The notes: generated by a model not told the origin, from the sequence alone. Shown: positions 18,359-27,079, numbered from the stretch's first letter. The stretch is DNA of 50,476 nt from Pelagibius sp. (GCA_028280305.1 JANQMC010000057.1:1-50476); one strand, 5' to 3'. Numbers and translations: made by a program.

Positions 18359-19671
18359 GCGGCGACGGTCACCGCAATCCGGTGCATGGCGTTATTCAGA
18401 TAACCCTTGGGATTCCAGTTCACCGCGAAGGGCTGCATGCGGCCCTCGCTGTCGGTCGCCCGGGCCCAAACCTCGTAGTAGCCCTTCTCCGGAAAGGACA
18501 GGGTCGCGCGCCAGTCCTGCCAGGCGTAGGGATTGGGTGGGGCATCCAGTTCCGCGGCGATCCAACTGGCGCCGAAATCGATGGAGACCTCCAGCTTTGC
18601 AACACTTCGGTCACCCGCCCAGGCATGGCCGCGCAACGCGAGTTGGCGGCTTTGGATGGTGGTGTTGGTCTGTGGCGTGGTGATCAGCGACTTCACCGGC
18701 ATCGACTCGATGATCCGGAAGTCCTTCTTGTCCACCTTGGTGCCCGGTGCCACGTTGTAGTAGGGCACCCGGTAGGAGGTGCCGGTCATCTTCGGGCCGT
18801 CGTGAACCACGTCGCGCAGCTCAATGCGGCTCAGCCATTTCTGCGAGGTCGAGCCCGGCCAGCCCGGACAGATGGTGCGCACCGGGAAACCGTTGAGCGC
18901 CGGAATCGGCTCGCCGTTCATTTCAAAGGCGATGAGGGAGTGGGGCTCCAGCGCCTTGGCCAGCGGCACCCCGCGAGAGATCGGCAGCTTGTCCGGATTG
19001 CCGGAAAGATGTCCGTCCATGCCGTAATGCGCGGTGTAGATCGCCTCGCTCTTGATACCCGCCGCCTTCAGCACGTCGGCATAGCGCACGCCGGTCCACT
19101 CGGCATTGCCGATGGCACCGAGAGTCCATTGGTTGCCCTTGGCCGGCGGATTGAACCCGGCCCTTCCGTTGCCGCCGCATTCGATCTGCAGCTTCAGCTT
19201 CACCACCTCGAAACGGCTGCGCAGATCATCCAGCGTCAGTTCGAGCGGCGTATCGACCGCGCCGTCCACGGTAAGCCGCCAGTCCTTGGCGTCCATGGCC
19301 AAGGCCATGTCCGGCACGGTGCCGTTGTTGCGCACGAAGTGGCGCGCATTGGGTGTCACCGAGTCGTCGAGCAGATGCGGCGGCGTCTCCGCATTCACCG
19401 GCCGGTCGTTCAGAAGGGTCAGGCCGTCCTTCGCCTCGAACAGCGAAAGCTCGGTTTCCTCCGCGAGCGCGGCGGGAATGAGCCCGGCCGGCATGTTGCG
19501 GTGAAACGGGATGGCGGCGCCCAGAACGGCGCCCATGGTCGCCAGCCCTGCGCCGCGCAGAAAGCCGCGACGGTCGGCATGGGCCCGGCGCCCGAAAACG
19601 AGGTAGTCGGCCCGCTCCGGATCGTCCTGATAGATCTCGCAGAGACCGCGTTCTTGTTTGCGATCGGTCAT
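18355..19671 (-). CDS. Molybdopterin sulfite dehydrogenase catalytic subunit (SorA/SoxC type)
   Basis: This 438-residue enzyme has a twin-arginine export signal: DRRGFLRGAG at about residues 33-42, followed by a hydrophobic stretch. Moco binding is shown by the conserved Cys of QIECGGNGRAGF (about residue 165). FPVRTICPGWPGSTSQKWL is typical of the sulfite oxidase fold, and a C-terminal dimerisation domain follows (from about residue 330). It oxidises sulfite to sulfate in the periplasm. The start at 19671 follows GGGGAAG; the frame continues far upstream, but that part overlaps the anti-sigma gene on the same strand and has no coding character of its own. It is the first gene of the pair with the cytochrome. 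Confidence 0.9.
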   Translation of the reverse strand: MTDRKQERGLCEIYQDDPERADYLVFGRRAHADRRGFLRGAGLATMGAVLGAAIPFHRNMPAGLIPAALAEETELSLFEAKDGLTLLNDRPVNAETPPHLLDDSVTPNARHFVRNNGTVPDMALAMDAKDWRLTVDGAVDTPLELTLDDLRSRFEVVKLKLQIECGGNGRAGFNPPAKGNQWTLGAIGNAEWTGVRYADVLKAAGIKSEAIYTAHYGMDGHLSGNPDKLPISRGVPLAKALEPHSLIAFEMNGEPIPALNGFPVRTICPGWPGSTSQKWLSRIELRDVVHDGPKMTGTSYRVPYYNVAPGTKVDKKDFRIIESMPVKSLITTPQTNTTIQSRQLALRGHAWAGDRSVAKLEVSIDFGASWIAAELDAPPNPYAWQDWRATLSFPEKGYYEVWARATDSEGRMQPFAVNWNPKGYLNNAMHRIAVTVAA

Positions 19672-19767
19672 TTCTTCCCCCAGTTGGTTCGCGCCGGTTG
19701 GCCTGACGCTGTTGGTTTGCCGCAATCGGCTTGCAGCCGATGATTCGGGATCGGCAGTGAAGGAGGA

Positions 19768-19793
19768 AACGCCGCGGTTCCGGAAATCATTCC
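19768..19793 (-). promoter_or_regulatory. Candidate ECF-sigma promoter before the sulfite dehydrogenase gene
   Basis: On the minus strand GGAAT (19789-19793) and CGTT (19768-19771) are separated by 17 bases. This matches the general GGAAC-N16/17-CGTT pattern of many alphaproteobacterial ECF sigma factors. It lies about 97 bases upstream of the sulfite dehydrogenase ATG and downstream of the ECF sigma/anti-sigma genes, so regulation by the adjacent sigma factor is a direct hypothesis. Confidence 0.4.
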
Positions 19794-19817
19794 AAAAAAA
19801 TGCCGGGACCGGCATCG

Positions 19818-19850
19818 ACAGCAGGGGGACAGCAGGGGGACAGCAGGGGG
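19818..19850. repeat. Three tandem copies of an 11-bp unit
   Basis: ACAGCAGGGGG is repeated exactly three times, at 19818-19828, 19829-19839 and 19840-19850, starting only 6 bases beyond the stop codon of the anti-sigma gene. It sits between that gene and the candidate promoter of the sulfite dehydrogenase. Confidence 0.95.
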
Positions 19851-19856
19851 ATCGTA

Positions 19857-20684
19857 CTAGGTCAGGCAGCGTTCGGCCTGGGCGTAGCTGCGCTGCAGCG
19901 CCAGGCGGGTCTCTCTGTCGAAGGGGCGCTGTTCCAGACTGGCGCGGAACAGGCGTCGGGCGATCTCGGCGAAACGCAGCGGATCCATGCCTTCGGCCAA
20001 CAGCAGGGTGGAGAAACCGCCGCCCTGCCAGGCGATCGCCTGGCGCGGCCCGGTCGAACCCGCATCCGGTGCGAGATCCAACATCTGCTGATCCAGACCC
20101 AGACCGCCCGCCAGCAGGAAAAGGCTGAGCCGGCAGCCCCGCGTCCCGCGGTAACCCAGATGCAGGGACGGCATGCCGTCGATGACCGGCCCGTCGCCGA
20201 CATGGTCCAGGCTGAGGCCGGCGGAAAGCAAATCCGGCACGTAAGCCGCAGGACCGAGTTTCTGCTGGGCGAGACGCAGCGCGCCGGTCTGTTCCCCGCT
20301 CTGGTGGCCAGTGCCGTCGCTTGCCGTTTCCGGCCAGTTCGCATGGTTCACCCAGGCCTGCGCGGCCCAAACCACATGGCGCTCCGGCGGCGGCGAGAGC
20401 AGAATCCACAGCCCGCCCAGCAGAAACACCATCGTCAGGGAGGCGGCCAAAGCCATCCCGGAGCGCAGCCAGGCGGCGGCCTGCCGTTTTTCCGAAGGCA
20501 GGTCGATCCCCCCTTCCTCCACCAGGCCCTGGGCGGCGCCCTTCAGACGGTGCAGCGCGGCAACCTGATCGGCCAGGGCCGGGTCGCGGCCCAAGGCGGC
20601 CGCCACCTCGGCCGCGCGTTCGTCGGTGAGCTCGCCGTCGACATAGGCGTTGAGGTCTTCCCAGGTTGGCTGACCGGACTTCAC
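19857..20684 (-). CDS. Anti-sigma factor, membrane anchored
   Basis: This 275-residue protein starts with WEDLNAYVDGELTDERAAEV, typical of the cytoplasmic sigma-binding domain of ECF anti-sigma factors. It has one transmembrane segment at about residues 75-97 (MALAASLTMVFLLGGLWILL) and a periplasmic C-terminal domain of about 175 residues. The zinc-binding His-x3-Cys-x2-Cys motif of ZAS proteins is absent. It overlaps the sigma factor stop by 4 bases. By family role it holds the sigma factor inactive until a periplasmic signal is sensed; the signal is unknown. Confidence 0.85.
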   Translation of the reverse strand: MKSGQPTWEDLNAYVDGELTDERAAEVAAALGRDPALADQVAALHRLKGAAQGLVEEGGIDLPSEKRQAAAWLRSGMALAASLTMVFLLGGLWILLSPPPERHVVWAAQAWVNHANWPETASDGTGHQSGEQTGALRLAQQKLGPAAYVPDLLSAGLSLDHVGDGPVIDGMPSLHLGYRGTRGCRLSLFLLAGGLGLDQQMLDLAPDAGSTGPRQAIAWQGGGFSTLLLAEGMDPLRFAEIARRLFRASLEQRPFDRETRLALQRSYAQAERCLT

Positions 20685-21232
20685 CTTCTTGATCCTTTGC
20701 TCGCGGGCTCGGGCAGGCTGCGGATGTTGCTCTCGTTCACCACCACGAGCAAGGCATGACGCGCGCGGCTGATGCGGCTCATCACGGTTCCGACCGGTAC
20801 GTTCAGGACCGCTGCCGCTTCGCCGTAAGTCAAACCGGCGATGTCGATCAACGCAATGATTTCACGCTCTCGCGCGGAAAGTTGTTGCAGCGCCAGCTTT
20901 ACCGTCAGCCGGTTAATCAAATGTTGATCGCCGCGCCAAGCCTGGTCCGGCTCTATGGTTCGGGTCTGCAGCTCGGCGGCGCTGTCGAACTCCGCGACCT
21001 CCGGCCGGCGCCGGTTCTGTCGCAGGCGGTCGATGAAACGGTTCCTCAGCACCCTGAACAGCCAGGCCCGATAGGCCGGCTCGTCCAGGGGCACGCGGCG
21101 CGCGGACAAAGCCTTTACCGCACAGTCCTGGACGAGATCGCGGGCCTCCTCCCGATTACCGACAAGACTGACGGCAAAACCGAAAAGCCGGTCCAGATAC
21201 CCTTCCAGCCGATGAGGATTCGAGCTTGTCAC
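20681..21232 (-). CDS. RNA polymerase ECF-type sigma factor
   Basis: This protein of about 183 residues has region 2 (LFGFAVSLVGNREEARDLVQ, YRAWLFRVLRNRFIDRLRQ) and region 4 (LSAREREIIALIDIAGLTYG, PVGTVMSRISRAR). A GTG at 21232 is preferred as start because CGGAG lies 8 bases upstream and it gives the usual ECF length; a TTG at 21289 would add 19 residues. It is translationally coupled to the anti-sigma gene. The neighbouring sulfite dehydrogenase operon, with its GGAAT-N17-CGTT element, is the likeliest target. Confidence 0.9.
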   Translation of the reverse strand: MTSSNPHRLEGYLDRLFGFAVSLVGNREEARDLVQDCAVKALSARRVPLDEPAYRAWLFRVLRNRFIDRLRQNRRRPEVAEFDSAAELQTRTIEPDQAWRGDQHLINRLTVKLALQQLSAREREIIALIDIAGLTYGEAAAVLNVPVGTVMSRISRARHALLVVVNESNIRSLPEPASKGSRR

Positions 21233-21504
21233 CAAGTTGTCTCCGAGCGCGGCAGGGGCATCCTGACCGAGGAAGCGGCGAGCTGACAAGACGCCTCGGA
21301 GAATTACAACTTCTGGGTGCCAGCCACCGCTCTGGGGTTGCTACCCCGCTTGACTTTCCGAGGGCCGCGTTCCGGGTTTTGCGCCCCTCGTTAGGACCAC
21401 GTTTACGTTGCCGAAGGGATAATTCCGCTGTGTCGGCCGGCCCCTGGCGGCCGCTGATGCTGCGAAACGCCGGCCTCACCCATCGACCAAAGCGGAACAA
21501 ACCG

Positions 21505-22224
21505 ATGCCCCCAATGGCAGGCAAGCCAGCCAACGGCCCAGCTTCCCGCAAAGATCAGAATGCCGGGTCAAAACAGAGCGCCCTGGCCAGCGCCTTGGGT
21601 CTGCTCGACGGCCTGCGGGAAAGTCAGCCCTCTGCCGAGGCTGAAAATGAGGCTTTCACCGCCTGCCGCCAGGTTCTGCGCGACGGCGATGAAGCCGCCC
21701 GGCGCCAGCTCGGTGCCGCGATCACGGGCTTCACCGCCCTGCCGCGCGATATCGCTCTGGCGCTGGCGAGCGACCAGCCGTCGGTCTCCCTCCCCTTCAT
21801 CGCGCGCTCTGCCGTGTTGAACGAAGATGATCTGGTAAAGCTGGTGTGGAGCGGCGATCCCGCAAAACAGGTCACCATTGCAGCGCGGCCCCAGTTGCCC
21901 GCCCCGGTGGCCGCTGCGCTGACCGCCGTTGCCGGCGCCCGGGTGCTGACGACCCTGCTCGCCAACAAGTCCGCCAGGATCGACGCAGACGCCCTGCAGA
22001 ACTGCCTCGACCGCTTCGGCGACGACGAAACCATCCAGCAAGGGCTGATCGGGCGCGAGCGCCTTCCGCTCGCCGTCAGCGAAGCACTCTTGGCCTCTGC
22101 CGCCCCGGGGCTGCAACAGGCCCTGTTGGCCCGTCATGCGGTTTCCCCGGCCGTCTCTCAAGAGCTTCAGCGCCGGCGGGGCAGCACGGCGCCTTGGTGG
22201 CAGATCCAGATTTTTTCGCGCTGA
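21505..22224 (+). CDS. DUF2336 domain protein
   Basis: This 239-residue protein of the alphaproteobacterial DUF2336 family has HEAT-like helical repeats with the family hallmark LPRDIALALASDQPSVSLP and the following ARSAVLNEDDLVKLV. No catalytic residues are known for the family; some members are linked to stress or cell-surface regulation, but function is unsettled. The frame is open from 21226, but the first part lacks coding character and overlaps the divergent sigma gene, so the ATG at 21505 (or 21514) is used. It is divergent from the ECF sigma factor with about 270 bases between. Confidence 0.75.
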   Translation: MPPMAGKPANGPASRKDQNAGSKQSALASALGLLDGLRESQPSAEAENEAFTACRQVLRDGDEAARRQLGAAITGFTALPRDIALALASDQPSVSLPFIARSAVLNEDDLVKLVWSGDPAKQVTIAARPQLPAPVAAALTAVAGARVLTTLLANKSARIDADALQNCLDRFGDDETIQQGLIGRERLPLAVSEALLASAAPGLQQALLARHAVSPAVSQELQRRRGSTAPWWQIQIFSR

Positions 22225-22613
22225 TCCCTGTTTCCGGATGATCGGCCTGCCCGGAACGATCAAGCCGCTCTTTAGTTGTAATTAACCATACCATTGCTCT
22301 TATTTATATGCCGATACGTGAATAGCCTCCACATTTCGTTTAGTTATATAAGAATAGCATGAAAGCAAATGGGTACAATTTCCTTCAGCACTGCACGTTA
22401 ACCAAGAAAAACGCCATCAAATTCATCGTTCGAAACAATTCTGTCACAATTCATCTTGGTCTTTTGGGAATTCACGAAGTAACTTAAGCCCATGGTTGAG
22501 CTGCAGACCTGAAACGTCAGAGACAGCCATGACCGGAACAAGAGTTGGTGGGGGGCACTCCGGGAATGGTCTTCCGCATGTCAATAACGATCAAGTAGAG
22601 AGCACATTGCCAT
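22225..22613 (+). promoter_or_regulatory. AT-rich promoter region of the DUF4956/VTC operon
   Basis: This 389-base non-coding stretch is distinctly AT-rich at 22270-22460. A short inverted repeat TTCCGG/CCGGAA at about 22230-22256 may end the DUF2336 transcript. ACAATT recurs with an 11-base period around 22434-22450, including one CTGTCAC half-site at 22441-22447 that recalls a Pho box, but a matching second half is missing. No coding sequence was seen. Confidence 0.4.
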
Positions 22614-23306
22614 ATGGAAGACCTGTCGCAGGATCTGCTGACCACCCTTGAGATTACGCCCAGTGTTACCCTGATCGATCTGGTGATCGCCCTGGTCACC
22701 AGCGCAGTTCTGAACTTCGTGCTGGCCTGGCTCTACATCCGCACCCACGGCGGATACTCCTATTCCAAGTCCTACGTGCAGTCGATCGTGCTGGTCGGGC
22801 TGATCGTGTCGTTGATCATGATCGTCATCGGCTCGGAAATTGCCCGTGCCTTCGCCCTGGTCGGCGCCATGTCGATCGTCCGCTTCCGCACGCCGGTCAA
22901 GGACAGCCGGGATCTCATCTTCATCTTCGCGGCCATCGCCGTGGGTATGGCCGCGGGTACCGGATTCCATCTCTATGCCGCGGTCTTTACCGGATTCCTC
23001 GGCGCTCTCCTGCTCGCCTTTCACATGTTCAAGTTCGGTGATCTGGACCATCGCTCCTATGTCCTGAAACTGCGCCTCTCGCCGGGCGACAAGGACACTG
23101 TCGCCAAGCTCTGCCGCGAGCACTGCCGGCACTTCGCCGTGGTTTCCATTACCCGGACCAACGAAGACGCGGCGGTGGAAGACGTGGTCTACGAAGTCGA
23201 TCTCAAGCCCAGGGTGAGCTACGGCGAGTTCGTCGAGAAACTGCGCGAGAAGGCAAACCCGCAATCCATCAATCTTCTGGTCGGCGAAGGCTCGGTGAAT
23301 GTCTGA
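22614..23306 (+). CDS. DUF4956 membrane protein
   Basis: This 230-residue inner-membrane protein has three to four hydrophobic segments: about residues 20-43, 57-75 and 100-140 (FAAIAVGMAAGTGFHLYAAV). A conserved loop AFALVGAMSIVRFRTPVKDS precedes the last pair, and a soluble C-terminal domain begins near residue 150. DUF4956 proteins are commonly encoded beside VTC-domain polyphosphate polymerases and probably anchor or gate them. Here the stop overlaps the VTC gene by 8 bases, which fits a two-protein complex. GCACATTGCC-type sequence upstream gives only a weak ribosome site. Confidence 0.85.
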   Translation: MEDLSQDLLTTLEITPSVTLIDLVIALVTSAVLNFVLAWLYIRTHGGYSYSKSYVQSIVLVGLIVSLIMIVIGSEIARAFALVGAMSIVRFRTPVKDSRDLIFIFAAIAVGMAAGTGFHLYAAVFTGFLGALLLAFHMFKFGDLDHRSYVLKLRLSPGDKDTVAKLCREHCRHFAVVSITRTNEDAAVEDVVYEVDLKPRVSYGEFVEKLREKANPQSINLLVGEGSVNV

Positions 23307-24159
23307 GCGGGAAAAGCCGAGGCGTGAAGCGACACTCAATCAGCTCACCCTTGGCGGCGGCGGCGCCGAAGTAACGGCCCGCCGGCGGGCGGAAGCCGGT
23401 CCCGCCCTGCCCCAGGCCTACACCAACCGCTATGAGATAAAGTATCTGGTCGCCGCAAGGGATCTGGCGAAGGTTCGTCACGCCTTCGAGGGCCTGCTCG
23501 AAGGCGACGCCAACAACGGTGACAACGGCGGTTACTTCAACCACTCGATTTACTTCGACTCGCCGCACTATCGCTACTACACGGAAAAGCACGAAGGCCA
23601 GTTGGCCCGGGTCAAACCGCGTCTGCGCTTCTATCGCGCCACAGCCTACGCACCGCCCTCGGCGATCTACCTGGAACTGAAAGGCCGCTACGACCGCATT
23701 GTCGCCAAGCGCCGCACCAGGCTCGATATGGCCACCGCCGAGGCCCTCCTGCGCGGCAGCGATCCGGCGGCCGCCATGGCGCACAACGGCGATGCCGTGG
23801 CCAAGGAGTTCACCTATCTGGCCCACCGCTTCAACCTGCAGCCCTGCGTGACGGTGCTCTATCACCGCGAAGCCTTCTTCAGCGCACTCTATAAAAGTCT
23901 TCGGGTGACCTTCGACAGCGGGCTGCTCTGCAGTCTCGCTACCGAACCGCTCAACCCGCTGGAGAGTTATCAGCAGGGCCTGCCGAACGGAGAGACGGTT
24001 CTGGAGGTAAAGTACAATGATCAGATCCCCAAGATCCTGCTGACCCGCCTCAACACTCTGGGCTTGCAGCAGCGGACCTTTTCAAAGTTCGCCGTGTCGC
24101 TCGAGCGCTGCTTCGATCAGTTTCGCAGCCGCCGCTTTCGCGCGAGCCGCTTTGCCTAA
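23299..24159 (+). CDS. VTC-domain polyphosphate polymerase
   Basis: This 286-residue protein of the VTC/triphosphate tunnel metalloenzyme fold has basic and acidic tunnel residues in TNRYEIKYLVAARDL (about residues 46-60), YFDSPHYRYYTEKHEG, LARVKPRLRFYRA, YLELKGRY, VAKRRTRLD and VLEVKYN. In yeast VTC4 this domain makes polyphosphate from ATP. Paired with the DUF4956 membrane protein it probably makes or moves polyphosphate at the inner membrane. It lacks the SPX domain of the eukaryotic protein. A secreted phosphatase follows 71 bases later. Confidence 0.88.
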   Translation: MSEREKPRREATLNQLTLGGGGAEVTARRRAEAGPALPQAYTNRYEIKYLVAARDLAKVRHAFEGLLEGDANNGDNGGYFNHSIYFDSPHYRYYTEKHEGQLARVKPRLRFYRATAYAPPSAIYLELKGRYDRIVAKRRTRLDMATAEALLRGSDPAAAMAHNGDAVAKEFTYLAHRFNLQPCVTVLYHREAFFSALYKSLRVTFDSGLLCSLATEPLNPLESYQQGLPNGETVLEVKYNDQIPKILLTRLNTLGLQQRTFSKFAVSLERCFDQFRSRRFRASRFA

Positions 24160-24230
24160 AGAGACAGACAGGCGGCAGACAGCACGGCTTCAACACCCTT
24201 TCCCCCCAAGGTACCAGACAAGAGGAAGAC

Positions 24231-25460
24231 ATGAGACTCTGGCAAAGACTTCAGCGAGGCGTCGCGGGTTTGGTTCTGACCGCCGGCCTGATCGGCCTCA
24301 CGGGCCTCGGCTCGGCCGACGGCGCGGCGGCACAGGGCGCCGCGGCACAAAGCGACAAGGAGACACTGCGGGCCGCTGCCTTGCTGTACCGGCACGGCGT
24401 TATCTCCCCCAAGTACGCACCACCCAAAAACGCCACCGAATGGCCCATGGGCTTCAGTCAGCTGACGGCGGTCGGCATGCGCCAGATGTATGAAAGGGGT
24501 GGCGCACTGCGCAAGCGCTATGTCGAAGACCTCGGCCTCCTGAGCGAGCGTTATCACGCCGACGAACTTGCCGTGCGTTCCAGCAGCACCGACCGCGCCC
24601 TGCAGTCGGCGCAGATGCTGATACTCGGGCTCTACCCCCTCGGCCTCGGCCCCGATCCTTCGATCTATGACCAGAGCCTTGAGGCCGCGCCCAGCGCCGA
24701 GCTGGCCTTCACCCCCGTGCCGATCCACGCCGTCGCGCTGGAGAACGATGCGGTCATGCGGCCCTGGACCGGCCGGGCCAGTTGCACCCGCTACCGAAAC
24801 TTCGTCAAGCGCCTGGGCAACACCGAACTCTATGAGGAAAAGGGCAGGGAGCACGAAGACTTCCTGCGCCGTGTCTCGGCGGTGATGGGGGTCAACGAAG
24901 GCAAGAAGATCGGCACGGTTCTGTACCTCATCAACGAGGTTTACGAACCGCTTTCCGCCAACCTGCAGCACAACCTGCCGCTGCCCGAGGGCATCTCCCG
25001 GAAAGACATGGAGAAGATGAGCGAGCTGGCGGACTGGAACTATCATCATCAGTTTCTCGGCCGCACCGTTGGCCGTTTGACCGGCGGATCTTTCGTTGCC
25101 GACGTCCTGAGGAATTTCGCCCAGGTGAGCGAAGGCAATACCAGGGCCAAACGGCTCTATCTCTACTCCGGGCATCAGCGCACCATGCTGGGCGTCGACG
25201 CAGCACTGGGTATTGAAACCGCCCGCACCAGCGGCCCGCTGTTCAAAGGGCGGGTGCCGCCGCTTGCTTCACACTACGCCTTCGAACTGCACGAGGTATC
25301 GGAAGGCGACTTTGCGATCCGCCTGAAGTTCGTCACCAACGACGGGGAGCAGACCATCCGGGTTCCCGGATGCGATTCAGATACCTGTTCGCTGAAGAAC
25401 TTTGCCGCCGCGGTCGGCGATGCAATTCCCCGCAACTGGCGGCAGGAATGCGGCGGTTGA
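24231..25460 (+). CDS. Secreted histidine acid phosphatase family protein with altered active site
   Basis: This 409-residue protein has a signal peptide (hydrophobic segment VAGLVLTAGLIGLTGLGSADG to about residue 32). It aligns by eye with the acid phosphatase branch of the histidine phosphatases: RHGVISPK in place of RHGxRxP, FSQLTAVGMRQMYERGGALR, and VRSSSTDRALQSA with the conserved Arg. The C-terminal motif is SGHQRT where family members have the His-Asp pair (HDTT). So the second Arg of the N-terminal motif and the acid Asp are replaced by Ile and Gln. Four Cys in the last 40 residues and elsewhere may form disulfides. It would act in the periplasm or outside on phosphoesters, if active. 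Confidence 0.85.
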   Translation: MRLWQRLQRGVAGLVLTAGLIGLTGLGSADGAAAQGAAAQSDKETLRAAALLYRHGVISPKYAPPKNATEWPMGFSQLTAVGMRQMYERGGALRKRYVEDLGLLSERYHADELAVRSSSTDRALQSAQMLILGLYPLGLGPDPSIYDQSLEAAPSAELAFTPVPIHAVALENDAVMRPWTGRASCTRYRNFVKRLGNTELYEEKGREHEDFLRRVSAVMGVNEGKKIGTVLYLINEVYEPLSANLQHNLPLPEGISRKDMEKMSELADWNYHHQFLGRTVGRLTGGSFVADVLRNFAQVSEGNTRAKRLYLYSGHQRTMLGVDAALGIETARTSGPLFKGRVPPLASHYAFELHEVSEGDFAIRLKFVTNDGEQTIRVPGCDSDTCSLKNFAAAVGDAIPRNWRQECGG

Positions 25461-25504
25461 TCAGGAGGCAACGGCCCGGTTACGGCAGGCCGGCACCGGG
25501 AGGT

Positions 25505-25534
25505 CGTTAGCGCGAAAACCGTTAGCGGGAAGGG
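25505..25534. repeat. 15-bp tandem duplication including a stop codon
   Basis: Two 15-base units, 25505-25519 and 25520-25534, share CGTTAGCG and 11 of 15 positions. The second unit holds the TAA stop of the histidine kinase; the first carries the same stop codon in frame, 15 bases further on. Confidence 0.75.
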
Positions 25535-27045
25535 GCGGCAACGGCACGCCGTGAGGCGACTGACAACGCCGCCCCGCTGCCGGACTTGGCCAGGCTCGGC
25601 GGCAGCACAAAGGTGACGCTGGTGCCTTCGCCGAGCACGCTGTCGATCACCAGCTCGCCGCCGTGAAGCTTCACCAGCGCTGCGGCAATCGGCAGACCCA
25701 GACCGGTTCCATCATGCTGGCGCGTGTAAGGGTTCTCAACCTGGCCAAAAGGCTGCATGACCTTCTCGAGCTGATCTTCGGGAATGCCGATGCCGCTGTC
25801 GCCGACCACCACACGCAGCCCGGCGCTTGCCGACCATTGAGCCGACAGAGAGATCCGCCCGCCCGCTTTTGTGAACTTGACGGCATTGCTCAACAGGTTC
25901 AGCAGAACCTGCCGAACGTGCCGCGCATCGGCTTGCAGGATCGGAATCTTTCCGGACAGATCGACAGACAGTTGCAGTCTCTCTTCCGCCGCCTTCTCCT
26001 GGATCAGCAGCAGACAGGTTTCCGCCTCGGCACGAAAGTCGACGTCCTCAATGTTGAGTTCGACCTTGCCCGCCTCGATCTTGGAGATGTCCAGGATATC
26101 GTTGATGAGTGCCAGAAGATGATTGCCGGAACCGTGCACCTGGCGCGCATAGTCGACATAACGGGGATCGCCGAGGGGACCGAAAAGCTCCATCACCATC
26201 ATCTCTGAAAACCCGTTAATGGCGTTCAGAGGCGTGCGCAGCTCGTGGCTCATGTTCGCCAGGAAAGATGCCATAGCGCGGTTGGCCGACTCCGCCATGT
26301 CGCGGGCCTCCTCCAGCTCCGCCTCACGCTGCGCCTTCTGGGTCAGCAAAGCGCCGACCGAATTCACCGCCTCGTCCAACTGCTGCAGTTCCACCGAGGC
26401 GAAGGACGGCAAGGGATACGGTTTAACGTGGACGCCGCGGCTGAAGCTCACCAGATGCGCGACAAGCTTGTCGATGGGCCGGATCGCAAAGGCATTCACC
26501 AGCAGAAAAATCAGAAAGGAGAGGAGCAGGCAGGCGCCGCCGACCGCAACGGCGATCAGAAAAGTGTGTTTGGCAATCTCTTCCTGAAGCCGAGAGGTAT
26601 CCCAGGCGAAGGTCATGCGGCCAAAGTTTTCGCCGGCAAAGGTCACGGACTTGGATATCTCGATCAGGTCTTCCCGAACCTCGGCGTCACGCTGCCAGGC
26701 ATAGAGCGACACACCGGCTTCGTTCACGATGACCGCCGAGAAAAGGTCGGGATCGCGGACGATCATCTGACTCATGGTGGTCTCGAGGCGCGGCAGGTCT
26801 TCGCTGAGAATGTCCTCGAGAGAGGAGAGCCGGACGAGGTCGAACTTGCGTCCGGCCTCCTCGATTGATCGTTCGGTCAGGTAGGTTTGTTCGGTGTGGC
26901 GGATGATGAAACCCGCGAGCCCTCCCAGCAGAACGGCCAGCGCAGCCAGACCCAGAAGCAACTGCGTACCGAGGCGAAAGCGGCCCCGGCGCGCGTCACT
27001 GTATTCTGGCCCGATGATGCTGGGCATCGAATCATGCTGATCCAT
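25522..27045 (-). CDS. Sensor histidine kinase (no partner regulator adjacent)
   Basis: This 507-residue membrane kinase has two transmembrane helices (about residues 28-48 and 159-183) flanking a periplasmic sensor of about 110 residues, then a HAMP-like linker. HisKA carries the phosphorylated His in MSHELRTPLNAINGF (about residue 272), and HATPase has N box LLNLLSNAVKFT, G1 GDSGIGIP and G2 DGTGLGLPIA. It is encoded 61 bases after a PhnD-like periplasmic protein on the same strand, so the binding protein may present the ligand to this sensor. No response regulator is in the vicinity. Confidence 0.9.
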   Translation of the reverse strand: MDQHDSMPSIIGPEYSDARRGRFRLGTQLLLGLAALAVLLGGLAGFIIRHTEQTYLTERSIEEAGRKFDLVRLSSLEDILSEDLPRLETTMSQMIVRDPDLFSAVIVNEAGVSLYAWQRDAEVREDLIEISKSVTFAGENFGRMTFAWDTSRLQEEIAKHTFLIAVAVGGACLLLSFLIFLLVNAFAIRPIDKLVAHLVSFSRGVHVKPYPLPSFASVELQQLDEAVNSVGALLTQKAQREAELEEARDMAESANRAMASFLANMSHELRTPLNAINGFSEMMVMELFGPLGDPRYVDYARQVHGSGNHLLALINDILDISKIEAGKVELNIEDVDFRAEAETCLLLIQEKAAEERLQLSVDLSGKIPILQADARHVRQVLLNLLSNAVKFTKAGGRISLSAQWSASAGLRVVVGDSGIGIPEDQLEKVMQPFGQVENPYTRQHDGTGLGLPIAAALVKLHGGELVIDSVLGEGTSVTFVLPPSLAKSGSGAALSVASRRAVAAPSR

Positions 27046-27079
27046 TTACCGCCTGCGAGCGCCGCCGGCGCCCTATCTA

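Noticed and set aside
19672..20409. N-terminal extension of the sulfite dehydrogenase frame to 684 residues
   Set aside because: The extra part overlaps the anti-sigma gene on the same strand in another frame and lies upstream of a proper Tat signal peptide with its own start.
21290..21345. TGGCAC...TTG string upstream of the ECF sigma gene, like a sigma-54 promoter
   Set aside because: The spacing between TGGCAC and TTG is two bases too long for a -24/-12 promoter.
22434..22460. Pho-box-like CTGTCAC half-site upstream of the DUF4956/VTC operon
   Set aside because: Only one heptamer matches; the next 11-base unit (CATCTTG) does not, so it is weaker than the ugpB element and could be chance.
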